Source of the DNA: Duganella sp. BJB476
Lineage (GTDB): Bacteria; Pseudomonadota; Gammaproteobacteria; Burkholderiales; Burkholderiaceae_D
Direction: 5' to 3'
Assembly (NCBI RefSeq): GCF_003416895.1
Contig: NZ_QVIO01000001.1
Location: forward strand, 744,001-808,000
DNA: 64,000 nucleotides
Part shown: piece by piece, positions 35,146 through 43,930 of the stretch
Position numbering within the stretch: position 1 is the first letter of the stretch
Layout: each line of letters begins with the position of its first letter
Position numbers and translations under genes: made by a program
The notes under the pieces: generated by a model
Seen by the model: only the letters and a program-made list of their open reading frames with translations
Told to the model about the DNA's origin: nothing
Databases searched by the model: none

Positions 35146-36144
35146 TCAGTTTGTAGTGTTCAAGCCTTCAATTTGCGTGAAAATCCGACGCAGGCCTAAC
35201 TCGGTCACATCAACTACACTTTTCCGGAATTTACGTTTTGCAAGTGTTCGCGATCGGTGTTTCTGCTGGACTTCCTCAATTGGTTTTTCATTGCTTTCAG
35301 GCCGCATACTAAAGAATCCGTTGTCAGTTTTGCAGGATCCAATGCTAGTCCAAAAGGTATCGTAGTCAAAAAAGGCGCCTTTCTCGTCGTTCGTCTTTTC
35401 CCGGGACAGTTGTTTCTCATTCGATACACCAACAACCAATTGGATGCTAAGTAATCTTGCGATCGCTTCGGTTGCATTAACTAGAAGTCGTGCAGGGGTA
35501 GTGTCATAAAGGCTCTTGGTAGCAGCCCTAACCGCGGAAAATTGACCGTTTACTCCTTGAACTCGTCCGATAAATATCACATCGCTTGTTTGCTGAGTGT
35601 GAAAGTTCCGCTCTGCAATGTAGTTGGGAACAATCGTCATGCAAAGAACATAAATTGGTACGCCATCCGCTTCAAATAGTAGTGCGAGGTCGCCCTCATG
35701 GTCGTGCATGACAGATTCTCTGCGCAGATCCCTCGGATACGTCATTCGTATTCCAAAATGACATTCATCTTTCTGCAACTCCCAAATCAGCGGTGCCTTT
35801 TCGAAAAGGCACGAAAAAAAATCCACACCTACATACTTTGAAATTACTTGATAGTGATAACGCATGATTTTTAGCGCGTCAGCGATCGGTAACGCGAAAA
35901 AAAGATAGTTATTGCGCAAATACTTGTACTTCAATCTCGGGTGTAGTGTGGCAAGGGAGGATATATTGGGATGCGACAATGTCCTAAGCCAAGAAAAATG
36001 TCCACGCAGATGTTGTATAAGCGGAATAAAACGGTTGATTAAGAGAAATATTACTCTGTTGAATGCATCACATACAGAATTCTTAGGTAAACCAATCTGT
36101 TTCATGGTAGCGGCAATCCAGTTTAAGCGCGATATGTAACGCAC
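35146..36144 (-). CDS. DUF535 family protein (VirK/YbjX-like)
   Basis: About 332 aa. Recognised as DUF535 from FALPIADALKIMRYHYQVIS, the acidic/aromatic middle (FGIRMTYPRDLRRESVMHDH EGDL split), VIFIGRVQGVNGQ and the C-terminal VVGVSNEKQ...FFDYDTFW, followed by a basic tail (RSRTLAKRKFRKSVVDVTE). The family includes virulence-associated VirK and YbjX; the biochemical role is unknown. The start is GTG at 36144, or ATG at 36105. Base composition is much more AT-rich than flanking genes, which indicates horizontal acquisition. Confidence 0.75.
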   Translation of the reverse strand: MRYISRLNWIAATMKQIGLPKNSVCDAFNRVIFLLINRFIPLIQHLRGHFSWLRTLSHPNISSLATLHPRLKYKYLRNNYLFFALPIADALKIMRYHYQVISKYVGVDFFSCLFEKAPLIWELQKDECHFGIRMTYPRDLRRESVMHDHEGDLALLFEADGVPIYVLCMTIVPNYIAERNFHTQQTSDVIFIGRVQGVNGQFSAVRAATKSLYDTTPARLLVNATEAIARLLSIQLVVGVSNEKQLSREKTNDEKGAFFDYDTFWTSIGSCKTDNGFFSMRPESNEKPIEEVQQKHRSRTLAKRKFRKSVVDVTELGLRRIFTQIEGLNTTN

Positions 36145-36482
36145 TGTATCAACTTAGATGCCGAATATGTATTACGAGTCAGTAAGGTGGTTGGTTCATC
36201 GCCCTGGGTATTTGGCGTAGGTTGCTGTTTAGCTCATCCGTAATTGCCGACTGGAGGGCTACATTGGCGGATGACATCGCCAGGAAAACGATGCAGGCCG
36301 GGTGTCCAGCGACCGCAGCATCGGACTTGCGGCCTTTGATCGCTCGCCGACATAAGCCGTCGTCGGCGGCCCTGCATGGAGCTCAGAGTGCGGCCGTTGC
36401 CGCGGGAACATGAATGCCGACCAAGTGGCCGACCAGAGCGTTAATATCCGGGAATCGGTTGATGGCTGAAACATAATGGCAA
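36145..36482. other. Intergenic gap in the AT-rich island, no gene supported
   Basis: 338 bp between the DUF535 gene and the hydrolase gene. Composition changes inside it: AT-rich up to about 36230, then GC-rich from about 36240 to 36430, then mixed. Short open frames exist on both strands in the GC-rich part but have no recognisable domain, signal or ribosome-binding site. It looks like a remnant of older DNA between acquired genes. Confidence 0.45.
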
Positions 36483-37361
36483 CTAACGATCCCCCCTCCG
36501 TCTAATTGCGCGCTGCAGGGCTTTGCTTATAACGTCAGGTTGCTCAAATACCATTTTGGGGGAGAGAGCATTGATGGAGGATTTAATAAATAATTCGGAT
36601 TCATGGAAAACAAATTCGTATTCATTATCAATGGTAATCATGTGATAACTCTGGCCAAGAAAGATCAACTTTTTTCTTTTCGCGCTGATATTTTCCATTA
36701 ACCAGTCGGCGTTGCGTGGACTAACTGTCTCATCCTCTGTTGCATGAATGATCAAGGTCGGACAGGTCACAAGATCAACGCTTTTTCGTACATGAACAAT
36801 CAATTCATCCGCTTGATTCACATGATCAAAGCCAATGTATGCTCCACCCGCCTCCGAGGTTTCGCTGGACAGGATGGCTTTTTTGATTCTAGCTCTCATC
36901 TCAGGATTTTTAACCCCGAAAGGCTCTCGCTCGCGGTACTTATAATTTTTAGCCCAGGAAAAATGGCGAGCGATCGACAGGAAGGAACGGTACCAAGGAA
37001 TCGCCCAGCCGTCATACGCAATCGCGGTCGACAGCAGCACCAAGGCTGCTATGCCATCTTCTTCTGCCGCCACGGCCAACGCCAAAGTCGCTCCCATAGA
37101 AACCCCGACAATAGAGACGGTCTGGTAGATTTCCGACAGGCGACGATACTCACGGCGCATTTCATCGACCCACTCGCGCCACTGACTACATGGTTGGCCA
37201 TAGCAAAACCCTGTTATATTTGGCTCGTACGTCGCGAGTCCATTGTTGGTCAGATATTTGCCTAAACGGGCCACTTCAAGGGAGCTGCTGGCTAGCCCAT
37301 GAAGCAATATAACTACATGGCCGGCGCGACGATTATTGGTTTCAATTGGAGTGAATGACAT
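36483..37361 (-). CDS. Alpha/beta hydrolase (carboxylesterase/lipase-like)
   Basis: About 292 aa. The oxyanion motif is VVILLHGLASSS, the nucleophile elbow GVSMG (Ser near residue 94), the acid Asp lies in IIHATEDETV and the catalytic His in GQSYHMITID, so the triad is complete. The size and lid region fit Est30-type carboxylesterases or monoglyceride lipases. It is cytoplasmic (no signal). The gene is AT-rich compared with flanks. Its ATG (37361-37359 on the minus strand) overlaps the ATG of the divergent membrane sensor gene within CATG. Confidence 0.86.
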   Translation of the reverse strand: MSFTPIETNNRRAGHVVILLHGLASSSLEVARLGKYLTNNGLATYEPNITGFCYGQPCSQWREWVDEMRREYRRLSEIYQTVSIVGVSMGATLALAVAAEEDGIAALVLLSTAIAYDGWAIPWYRSFLSIARHFSWAKNYKYREREPFGVKNPEMRARIKKAILSSETSEAGGAYIGFDHVNQADELIVHVRKSVDLVTCPTLIIHATEDETVSPRNADWLMENISAKRKKLIFLGQSYHMITIDNEYEFVFHESELFIKSSINALSPKMVFEQPDVISKALQRAIRRRGDR

Positions 37362-38166
37362 GTCTTACCTGAACAAAAATTCTAAAAAATGGACCACGGG
37401 AACACCCGTTTTTCGGCTTGGTATGGGCTTGCTATTGACCTTGGCCGCCCTTGCCATCAGAAAAATTCTTCATCCCTTTATCGAGCCGCATGTGCCATTT
37501 CTCTTTTTTGTTATTGCCAGCATCACCACGGAATTTTTTTTTGGCATTACCGCAGCATTTGTGAGCATGATCATCGGGATGTCATTGGGGTTATATTTTT
37601 TTATGGCGCCTTACGGCACCTTATCGATACCGACAGGCGATGATTTCATCGCCATGGCTAGCAACCTCATCATAGCAATAATCACCATACTTTTGCTTGA
37701 GTATCTTCGACGCTCGCACTACTCAACAAAATTGATGCTCAGCGTAGTTAACTCGCAACGTCGATCCTTATTGGAAGTCTACAACCAACTGCTGTTTCAG
37801 CAACGAAAAAGTCATGCTTTTGTCAAGGAGGTCACATCCTCCTTTGCTGCGATGGACCAGATTCTTTTGCTAATGCCCTTTGGGCATCTGCCGTATCGGA
37901 TGCCGGCATGGCATCGCATTACTGGTGGAGACGATGGGGAAGATAAGAATTTGGAATGGCATACAATGATCCACCCTGATGAGGATGCGATGATGCAACG
38001 TGAGTTATCGCAGGCGGAACATTTACCGGTTGGTAGCAAGAAAACACTTCGCTTTCGTGTTAAAACCGCACTGAATGATTATCAGTGGGTAGATGGCATA
38101 TTGTGGACTATTCACTACCGACAACACTGGCGAATGACTGTACTAGTCGCAAATAATGTTGGGTAA
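37360..38166 (+). CDS. Membrane sensor-like protein (DUF4118-type transmembrane domain, PAS-like)
   Basis: About 268 aa. Residues 15-125 contain four hydrophobic segments (FRLGMGLLLTLAALAI; VPFLFFVIASITTEFFFGI; AAFVSMIIGMSLGLYFFMA; FIAMASNLIIAIITILLLEY) like the DUF4118 domain of KdpD-type sensors. A coiled linker and a PAS-like C-terminal part (GHLPYRMPAWHRITGG, HPDEDAMM) follow. No kinase, GGDEF or HTH domain is present, so it resembles a sensor cut before its output. GGAG at 37348-37351 supports the ATG at 37360, inside the overlap with the divergent hydrolase start. AT-rich. Confidence 0.68.
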   Translation: MSYLNKNSKKWTTGTPVFRLGMGLLLTLAALAIRKILHPFIEPHVPFLFFVIASITTEFFFGITAAFVSMIIGMSLGLYFFMAPYGTLSIPTGDDFIAMASNLIIAIITILLLEYLRRSHYSTKLMLSVVNSQRRSLLEVYNQLLFQQRKSHAFVKEVTSSFAAMDQILLLMPFGHLPYRMPAWHRITGGDDGEDKNLEWHTMIHPDEDAMMQRELSQAEHLPVGSKKTLRFRVKTALNDYQWVDGILWTIHYRQHWRMTVLVANNVG

Positions 38167-38211
38167 ATGGATTGCCCGGGAGCGTGTGTAACAGTTCTGA
38201 GCTCCCGCAAC

Positions 38212-40071
38212 TCAGGCCTTCTTCGCGCCGCTGATATAGCGGTCCACCACCGTCGGCAGCACCGTCAACGGCACGCCGCAGCTTTGCACCAGCGCGTCGT
38301 TGAAGCCGGCCAGGTCGAACTTGCCGCCCAACGCGGCCTTGGCGCGTTCGCGCTGGCGCAGGATTTCGTTGTGGCCCATCTTGTAGCCGCAGGCCTGGCC
38401 CGGCGACGCGCAATAGCGGTCGATCTCGCTGGTCATCGCCTGCACGCCACGCCCGGTGTTCTCGACCAGGAAGCGGATCGCCTGCTGACGCGTCCACTTC
38501 ATCGTGTGGATGCCGGTATCGACTACCAGGCGGCAGGCGCGGAACTGCTGCGCTTGCAGATAGCCGATCTGGCTGAACGGATCGTTGGCGTACAGGCCGA
38601 ACTCGTCGACCAACTGTTCGGCATACAGCGCCCAGCCCTCGTCAAAGGCGTTAAAGGCCATCAGCGAGGCAATCAGCGGCAGCTCGTCGTGGTGCTCGGC
38701 CAGGTAGGCGCCCTGGAAGGCGTGGCCCGGCAAGCCTTCGTGCGCGGTCAGCGTGGCCAGCTCGGACTTGGGCCACAGCGTGGTCGACTTCAGGTTGATG
38801 TAGTAGATCGCCGGACGCGCGCCGTCCAGCGAGGCGAAGTTCATATACCCCAGTCCGGCGCCGGCTTCGATATCGACCGGCACGCGCTTGATTTGCAGCG
38901 GCACCTTCAAGTCCATGTGCGAGATCTTCGGCATCAGCGCACGCACGGCGTTGACGCGCTCGTTGCAATAGGCGATCAGCTGTTCGCGGCCCTGGTCGTT
39001 GTCGGCGTAGAAGCGCTTAGGGTCCTTGGCCAGCGCCTGCAGGCGCGCGCCCACCGTGCCCTGCGTGATGCCCTGCGCCTTGAGGATGGCGTGGATGCGC
39101 GCTTGCAGCTGCTTGTTCTGTTCCAGCCCGATCGCGTGGATCTCTTTGGCGCTATGGCTGGTCGAGGTGCCCAGCTTGAGCGCCCATTCGTAGTACGCGG
39201 CGCCGTCCGGCAGGCGGTGCACGCCGGCGACGCTGGTCGCCTTGGCGGTGGCCTTGGCGAAGGCGGCGATCTGCCGGTCCAGCGCCGGATAAACCGCACC
39301 TTCCACCAGCTTGGCGGCGCGCGCGTTCCAGTCGCCGGCGATGCCCAGCTTGCCGGTGCGCTCGCTGATCGAGGTGACCAGTTTTTGCGCGGCGACGGCG
39401 GTCTTGCGGTATTCCTTCAACTGGCCCAGCGCGGTGCGGGCGATGAAGTCCGGCGGCATGATGCCTTGCCCGGCCTGGTCGACGATGCGGGCGGTTTCCT
39501 GGTCCAGCATGCGCGCCATGCCGGCCACGCGTTCGAGGTAGGCCTCGGCATCGGCGGCGTTGGCGATCTGGTGCTGCGAATCGAGGAACTCGGGTATGCG
39601 GGTCAGCGCACCGTCCTGCTGCGTGACGGGGAAGGGCGCGGTGCCGCCGAAGAAACCGCTGGCGGCGCCGCCGAAGGAAAAGCGCAAACCGGCCACGCCT
39701 TCGGTGGCGGCATAGCGCACGGTGTCGTAACGGATTTGCGCGTCGGCGCCGAGGGCGTTGCGGTCCAGCGCGGACAGGCGGCCCAGCATCGACTTGACCT
39801 GCGCGGCCCAGGCGGCGTCGCCGACCGGGGACAAGTCTTCCAGTTGCGCCTTCAGGCCGGCGCGTTCGCCTTTATCGACACCCAGCGAGGTGGCGTTGGT
39901 CGGCGCCAGCCGCAGAATCTCGTCGGCGAAGTTTTCCAGCAGCGTGGAGAACTGCGCGTCGGCCGGTGCTGCTTGTGCCAGTGCGAAGCCGGGCAGCGCG
40001 CTGACGGCGGTGGCGGACAAGGCGGACAGCAGCAGGTCGCGGCGGGAGAAATTCTGAGGCTGATTGTTCAT
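38212..40071 (-). CDS. DUF885 family exported metallopeptidase-like protein
   Basis: About 619 aa. The N-terminus has a twin-arginine signal (NFSRRDLLLSALSATA), so it is probably exported folded by Tat. It shows the DUF885 zinc-peptidase-like motif HEGLPGH (residues 444-450) with a downstream Glu/Asp in NAFDEGWALYAEQL, as in other gluzincin-related members. Peptidase activity is likely by family but not shown. The gene is transcribed toward the AT-rich island and is of normal high GC; its stop is 45 nt from that of the sensor gene. Confidence 0.88.
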   Translation of the reverse strand: MNNQPQNFSRRDLLLSALSATAVSALPGFALAQAAPADAQFSTLLENFADEILRLAPTNATSLGVDKGERAGLKAQLEDLSPVGDAAWAAQVKSMLGRLSALDRNALGADAQIRYDTVRYAATEGVAGLRFSFGGAASGFFGGTAPFPVTQQDGALTRIPEFLDSQHQIANAADAEAYLERVAGMARMLDQETARIVDQAGQGIMPPDFIARTALGQLKEYRKTAVAAQKLVTSISERTGKLGIAGDWNARAAKLVEGAVYPALDRQIAAFAKATAKATSVAGVHRLPDGAAYYEWALKLGTSTSHSAKEIHAIGLEQNKQLQARIHAILKAQGITQGTVGARLQALAKDPKRFYADNDQGREQLIAYCNERVNAVRALMPKISHMDLKVPLQIKRVPVDIEAGAGLGYMNFASLDGARPAIYYINLKSTTLWPKSELATLTAHEGLPGHAFQGAYLAEHHDELPLIASLMAFNAFDEGWALYAEQLVDEFGLYANDPFSQIGYLQAQQFRACRLVVDTGIHTMKWTRQQAIRFLVENTGRGVQAMTSEIDRYCASPGQACGYKMGHNEILRQRERAKAALGGKFDLAGFNDALVQSCGVPLTVLPTVVDRYISGAKKA

Positions 40072-40137
40072 GACTTCCTTTGTGTTCGGACTAAGAATTC
40101 GTGCGTGGCCGACCTTAGCCTGATGGCGGGAAGTGTG

Positions 40138-41667
40138 TCAATCAATTTTGCCGGGAGCGAAGCGCAAGTGATAGCGTTCCACCAAGCTGCGCAGAGTGTC
40201 GAGTTCCTGGCGCGGCAGGGCCAGCGCCACGTGCATATCGGGGCGGATCAGGTAGGCGGCGTCGCGCAGCAAGCCGGCTTCCGCCGCGGCGTCGCTCCAT
40301 GGATAGACATGCAGCGGCAGCGACACTTCGTGCGCGGCGGCGCTCAGCAAGGCCGATGGCTGGCCGTAGACGTGCAGCTGCCAATCCAGCGTCTGCAGCG
40401 CGCTGAAGTTGTCCTCGCCATCCGGCTGCGGCACCCAGGGCAGGCGGTCGCCGCCGATCACGTCGCCGGCGCGGCCGCCGCTCAAATGGCTGTCGGGATA
40501 GTGGATCTGCACTTGCGACAGAGTCTTGAACAGCGCGCGGCGCGCGGCCGCAAAGCCGGCCAGCACCGGGAATACATGCGGCACCAGCCATCCGCGCAGC
40601 AGCTGGCCGCCGGCGCCCTGCGAGACGATCATCTGGAACGCGCGGTCGGTGGTGGCCACCAGCTTGCGCGCGAACACGATGCGCTCGGCCTGGTAGGTGT
40701 CGAGCAGGGTGGGATCGGCGCGGCCTTGCAGCACCTGGGCCAGTTTCCACGACAGGTTGACGGCGTCGCCGATGCCGGTGTTCATGCCCTGGCCGCCGGC
40801 GGGGCTGTGGATGTGGGCCGCGTCGCCAGCCAGGAAACAGCGGCCGGAGCGGAACTGCGACGCCACCCGGTGATGCACGCGGTAGGTGGAAAACCAGTTG
40901 ACCTGTTCCACCTGTATGCCCAACAGCGGCTCCAGCACCGGGCGGACGTCTTCAAAGCCCGGCTCGGACACCGCTTCCACCTGCGGCGGCATGATGCCGA
41001 TCAGACGCTGCATGCCGCGCGAGCGCACCGGCAGCATCAGCGCAAAGGTGTTGGCGCCGATGTGGCCGACCAGGTCGCGATTCTCCGGGCCGGAGGTCTT
41101 GACGTCGGCCACGTAGTACAAATGTTCGTAGGTGCCGCCGCTGAAATCGAACTTCAGCGATTCGCGCACGCGGCTGCGGGCGCCGTCGCAGCCGCACAGG
41201 TAGGCGCTGCTGCTGGCGATGCGGTCGCCGTTGCGCTCCAACACGGCGCGTACGCCCCATTCGTCCTGCGTGAACGACTCCAGCTCGGTGTTCCATTCGA
41301 CTTCCACGCCCATGGCCCTGAGCTGCTCGACCAGGAAGCGCTCATGGTCGTCCTGCGGGAAGGCCAGCACAAAGGGATAGGGACTGAGGCCGGCGCCGAT
41401 GTCCATGAGCGGCAGTTCGGCGACATCTTCGCCGCCCTCGCGCAGGTGGATGGCTTCGATCTTGATGCCGAGGTTGACGACGACATCGGCAAAGCCCAGT
41501 TGGCGGTAGAACTCCAGCGTGCGCGCATGCACGGCCATGGCGCGCGAAGCCTGTCCGGGACCGCTGTTTTTGTCGATGATGCGCACGGCCACGCCATGCC
41601 GCGCCAGGCGGATAGCGAGCACCAGGCCGGTGGGGCCGGCGCCGACGATGAGGACTTGAGGGGCCAT
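40138..41667 (-). CDS. FAD-dependent aromatic-ring monooxygenase (PheA/TfdB family)
   Basis: About 509 aa. Class A flavoprotein hydroxylase: GxGxxG motif GAGPTG (residues 9-14), the DG motif CGCDGARSRVRESL and the GD motif CFLAGDAAHIHSPAGGQGMN, all in order. Such enzymes hydroxylate phenols or other aromatics with NAD(P)H. The C-terminal thioredoxin-like domain seen in the phenol hydroxylase branch is present only as a short version. No ring-cleavage genes are near, so the substrate is not indicated. Divergent from the beta-lactamase gene across a 105-bp gap. Confidence 0.88.
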   Translation of the reverse strand: MAPQVLIVGAGPTGLVLAIRLARHGVAVRIIDKNSGPGQASRAMAVHARTLEFYRQLGFADVVVNLGIKIEAIHLREGGEDVAELPLMDIGAGLSPYPFVLAFPQDDHERFLVEQLRAMGVEVEWNTELESFTQDEWGVRAVLERNGDRIASSSAYLCGCDGARSRVRESLKFDFSGGTYEHLYYVADVKTSGPENRDLVGHIGANTFALMLPVRSRGMQRLIGIMPPQVEAVSEPGFEDVRPVLEPLLGIQVEQVNWFSTYRVHHRVASQFRSGRCFLAGDAAHIHSPAGGQGMNTGIGDAVNLSWKLAQVLQGRADPTLLDTYQAERIVFARKLVATTDRAFQMIVSQGAGGQLLRGWLVPHVFPVLAGFAAARRALFKTLSQVQIHYPDSHLSGGRAGDVIGGDRLPWVPQPDGEDNFSALQTLDWQLHVYGQPSALLSAAAHEVSLPLHVYPWSDAAAEAGLLRDAAYLIRPDMHVALALPRQELDTLRSLVERYHLRFAPGKID

Positions 41668-41772
41668 GCAAAGAGTCTACATCCGGCGTCGAATGGGGTG
41701 CGTTCAATTGAATACGAGCTTAAGAATCGGCTGGTAAGATGCAAAACATTGTTTAACTTACACCCGCGCACC

Positions 41773-42660
41773 ATGACTGTTTTCGCCTCCCGCCGTGCCC
41801 TGATGCTGGCGCTTGTCGCCGCCCCCTTCGCCAATGCCGCCGATTTGCTGGACTCCGCCCCGGCCTCCGCGCCGACTTCGGCGGCGGCGCTGCTGGCCAA
41901 GCTGGAGGGTGAATCGGGCGGCCGCCTGGGCGTGGCCGCGCTGAACACGGGCGACGGCCGCCGGCTGCTGCATCGCGCCGACGAACGCTTCCCGTTTTGC
42001 AGCACCTTCAAGACGATGCTGTCCGCCGCCGTGCTGACCAGGGAGCCGGCGCTGCTGAAGAAGCGCGTGCGCTACACGAAAAAAGACCTGGTGACCTACT
42101 CGCCGGTCACCGAAAAACATGTCGGCAAAGGCATGACGGTGGCGGCGCTGTGCGAGGCCACCCTCCAGACCAGCGACAACGCGGCGGCCAACCTGCTGAT
42201 GCAGCAGATCGGCGGACCGGCCGCAGTGACGGCGTTTGCGCGCTCGATAGGCGACATGGAATTCCGGCTGGACCGCATCGAAACAGAGCTCAACACCGCG
42301 CTGCCCGGCGATCCGCGAGACACCACCACGCCTGCCTCTATGGCGGAGTCGCTGCACAAGCTGCTGCTGGGCGACGGCCTGGGCGCGCCGCAGCGCAAGC
42401 AGCTGAAGGATTGGATGCTGGGGAATACCACCGGCGACACCCGCATCCGCGCCGGCGTGCCGTCCGGCAGCCTGGTGGCCGACAAAACCGGTACCGGAGA
42501 CTATGGCAGCACCAACGATATCGGCGTCATTTGGCAGCCGGGCAAGGCGCCGATCGTGCTGGTGATCTACCTCACCCAGCCCGGCAAGGATGACAAGGCA
42601 CGCAGCGAGATCCTCGCCGAGGCGACCAGGATAGTCGTCGAAGCCTTCCGAGTCGGTTAA
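41773..42660 (+). CDS. Class A beta-lactamase (Pen/L2-like)
   Basis: About 295 aa. All class A motifs are present: Ser77-Thr-Phe-Lys80 (S70xxK), Ser134-Asp-Asn (SDN loop), Glu170 in ETELN (the E166 position) and Lys238-Thr-Gly (KTG box) within KTGTGDYGS. The N-terminal signal has twin arginines (ASRRALMLAL), suggesting Tat export as in several class A enzymes. It resembles Burkholderia PenA in the KTGTGDYG and NDIGVIW stretch. A Cys precedes the active Ser, but the residue two after the KTG box is Gly, so the carbapenemase disulfide pair is absent. No regulator gene of AmpR type is adjacent. Confidence 0.92.
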   Translation: MTVFASRRALMLALVAAPFANAADLLDSAPASAPTSAAALLAKLEGESGGRLGVAALNTGDGRRLLHRADERFPFCSTFKTMLSAAVLTREPALLKKRVRYTKKDLVTYSPVTEKHVGKGMTVAALCEATLQTSDNAAANLLMQQIGGPAAVTAFARSIGDMEFRLDRIETELNTALPGDPRDTTTPASMAESLHKLLLGDGLGAPQRKQLKDWMLGNTTGDTRIRAGVPSGSLVADKTGTGDYGSTNDIGVIWQPGKAPIVLVIYLTQPGKDDKARSEILAEATRIVVEAFRVG

Positions 42661-42689
42661 ACTACGGCCTTACACATTAAGGCCAGATC

Positions 42690-43214
42690 ATGACGAACAA
42701 GAAACAAGCAGCGCCCGCGCCCACGGGCCGGGTAGCGAATCCCTTCCTGAACGCCGAGTTTTACTCGCGCATGCGGGACTACACGGAGCGCGATGCGGCG
42801 TTTTCCAAGGAAACCAAGGCGATAGGCGAGAGCGGCGCCGGCAAGCAGAGCACCGATGTGCGCCATGCGCCGTCGCTGGCGCTGCTGCGCGCCGTGGTGA
42901 AAAAGGGCCTGACGCTGGAAGAAATGTTGAACCGCATCGTGAAGGGTGTGGAATCGGGCCTGTGGGAACCCTGGCTGACCGCCTTCGGCATCGAACTGCG
43001 TGGCGTGAACTACGCCAAGACCGGCGAGCGTAATGCCCGCCTGGCGATCGACATGAGCATGAGCTCCAAGGCGCATACGATCTTCTCCGCCGCCGGCGTC
43101 GGCAACTGGCGCAGCCTGGTGGCCGAAGACTGCGCCCAGGTCCAGATCGACAAGCCTACCGAGAAAACCCCGGCCAAGGTAACCGCCATCTTCTTCCTCG
43201 ACGCCGCCGCCTAG
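42690..43214 (+). CDS. Conserved-looking hypothetical protein
   Basis: About 174 aa, no signal peptide or membrane segment. Not recognised. The middle is helical (ALLRAVVKKGLTLEEMLNRI), followed by a mixed region with WEPWLTAFGIELRGVNYAKT and a C-terminal AKVTAIFFLDAAA. It starts 30 nt after the beta-lactamase stop with AAGG upstream, so it may be co-transcribed, but no functional link is known. The stop is in CTAG (43211-43214) shared with the convergent deacetylase gene. Confidence 0.6.
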   Translation: MTNKKQAAPAPTGRVANPFLNAEFYSRMRDYTERDAAFSKETKAIGESGAGKQSTDVRHAPSLALLRAVVKKGLTLEEMLNRIVKGVESGLWEPWLTAFGIELRGVNYAKTGERNARLAIDMSMSSKAHTIFSAAGVGNWRSLVAEDCAQVQIDKPTEKTPAKVTAIFFLDAAA

Positions 43215-43930
43215 TTCCACTCCAGATGCACCACGCTGTAGCCGCGCTGCTTGAGTAGTTTGAGCAGCGCCGGCAGCGCTTGCGCGGTCGGCACGTTCAC
43301 GTCGTGCATGAGGATGATGCCGCCGCCGGTGTCGTCCAGGCTCTTGACGAGGCGCTGCACCAGGATGTCGGTGGTGTCTTCCGGCAGCCAGTCGTTGATG
43401 CCGAGGTCTATCGACATCACGGTGATGCCGGCCTCCTTGAGCGCCGCCAGCATGGTGGGTGTCTCCTCCAGATAGGGGAAACGATAGGCCGGCGTGGCCT
43501 TGCCGAATACCGCCTGGTAGGCTGCCTGCACTTGACGAAGGTCGGCCAGCTGCTCCTGCGCGCTCATCATGGTCAGATTCGCGTGCGTCTGGCTGTGCAC
43601 TCCGGTCGTATGGCCTTCCTCCACAACGCGCCGCGCCAGTTCAGGCGATTTCTCCAGATTGCTGCCGACCATGAAGAAGGTGGCTTGCGCGCATTGGTCC
43701 GCCAGTGCCTTGAGCACCAGCGGCGTGGTTGCCGGCACCGGGCCGTCGTCGAAGGTCAGTACCACTTCGCCTTTTTTCAGCGGCAGCGGCGCGTGCTGCA
43801 AGGCGCCGTACAGCGCGGCCTCGCGTTTCAGCGTGATGGTGCGGGCGGTGCCCAGTTGGTCGGGGCCGCAGCCGGTGGCGCCGGCTATTCCAGCCAGCGA
43901 CAGCAGCAAGCCTGTCATCGCGATTTTCAT
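43211..43930 (-). CDS. Polysaccharide deacetylase (NodB/CE4 family)
   Basis: About 239 aa. Signal peptide (MKIAMTGLLLSLAGIAGA), then NodB-domain motif 1 TFDDGP and motif 2 HSQTHANL (zinc ligands His, His) and later motifs (RFPYLEE, IDLGINDW, HDVN), so the enzyme should deacetylate amino-sugar polymers. The ATG at 43930 overlaps the PPTase stop by 4 nt (43927-43930). As the last gene of the NRPS-PPTase operon, its role may be to process a cell-envelope polymer made or modified by that system (inference). Confidence 0.87.
   Translation of the reverse strand: MKIAMTGLLLSLAGIAGATGCGPDQLGTARTITLKREAALYGALQHAPLPLKKGEVVLTFDDGPVPATTPLVLKALADQCAQATFFMVGSNLEKSPELARRVVEEGHTTGVHSQTHANLTMMSAQEQLADLRQVQAAYQAVFGKATPAYRFPYLEETPTMLAALKEAGITVMSIDLGINDWLPEDTTDILVQRLVKSLDDTGGGIILMHDVNVPTAQALPALLKLLKQRGYSVVHLEWN

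Noticed and set aside
36222..36474. Short open frames on both strands in the gap between the DUF535 and hydrolase genes
   Set aside because: Arg/Ala/Pro-rich with no recognisable domain or start signal; treated as non-coding remnant.
38167..42660. A 1497-codon open frame on the plus strand spanning DUF885 and monooxygenase genes
   Set aside because: Its first 1200 codons are antisense to two well-supported genes and show Gln/His/Arg/Val-rich nonsense typical of high-GC shadow frames; only the final part (from 41773) is a real gene, the beta-lactamase.
41773..42660. Carbapenemase-type disulfide signature in the class A beta-lactamase
   Set aside because: The Cys before the active Ser is present, but the partner position after the KTG box is Gly, so the Cys69-Cys238 pair of KPC/SME-type enzymes is missing.
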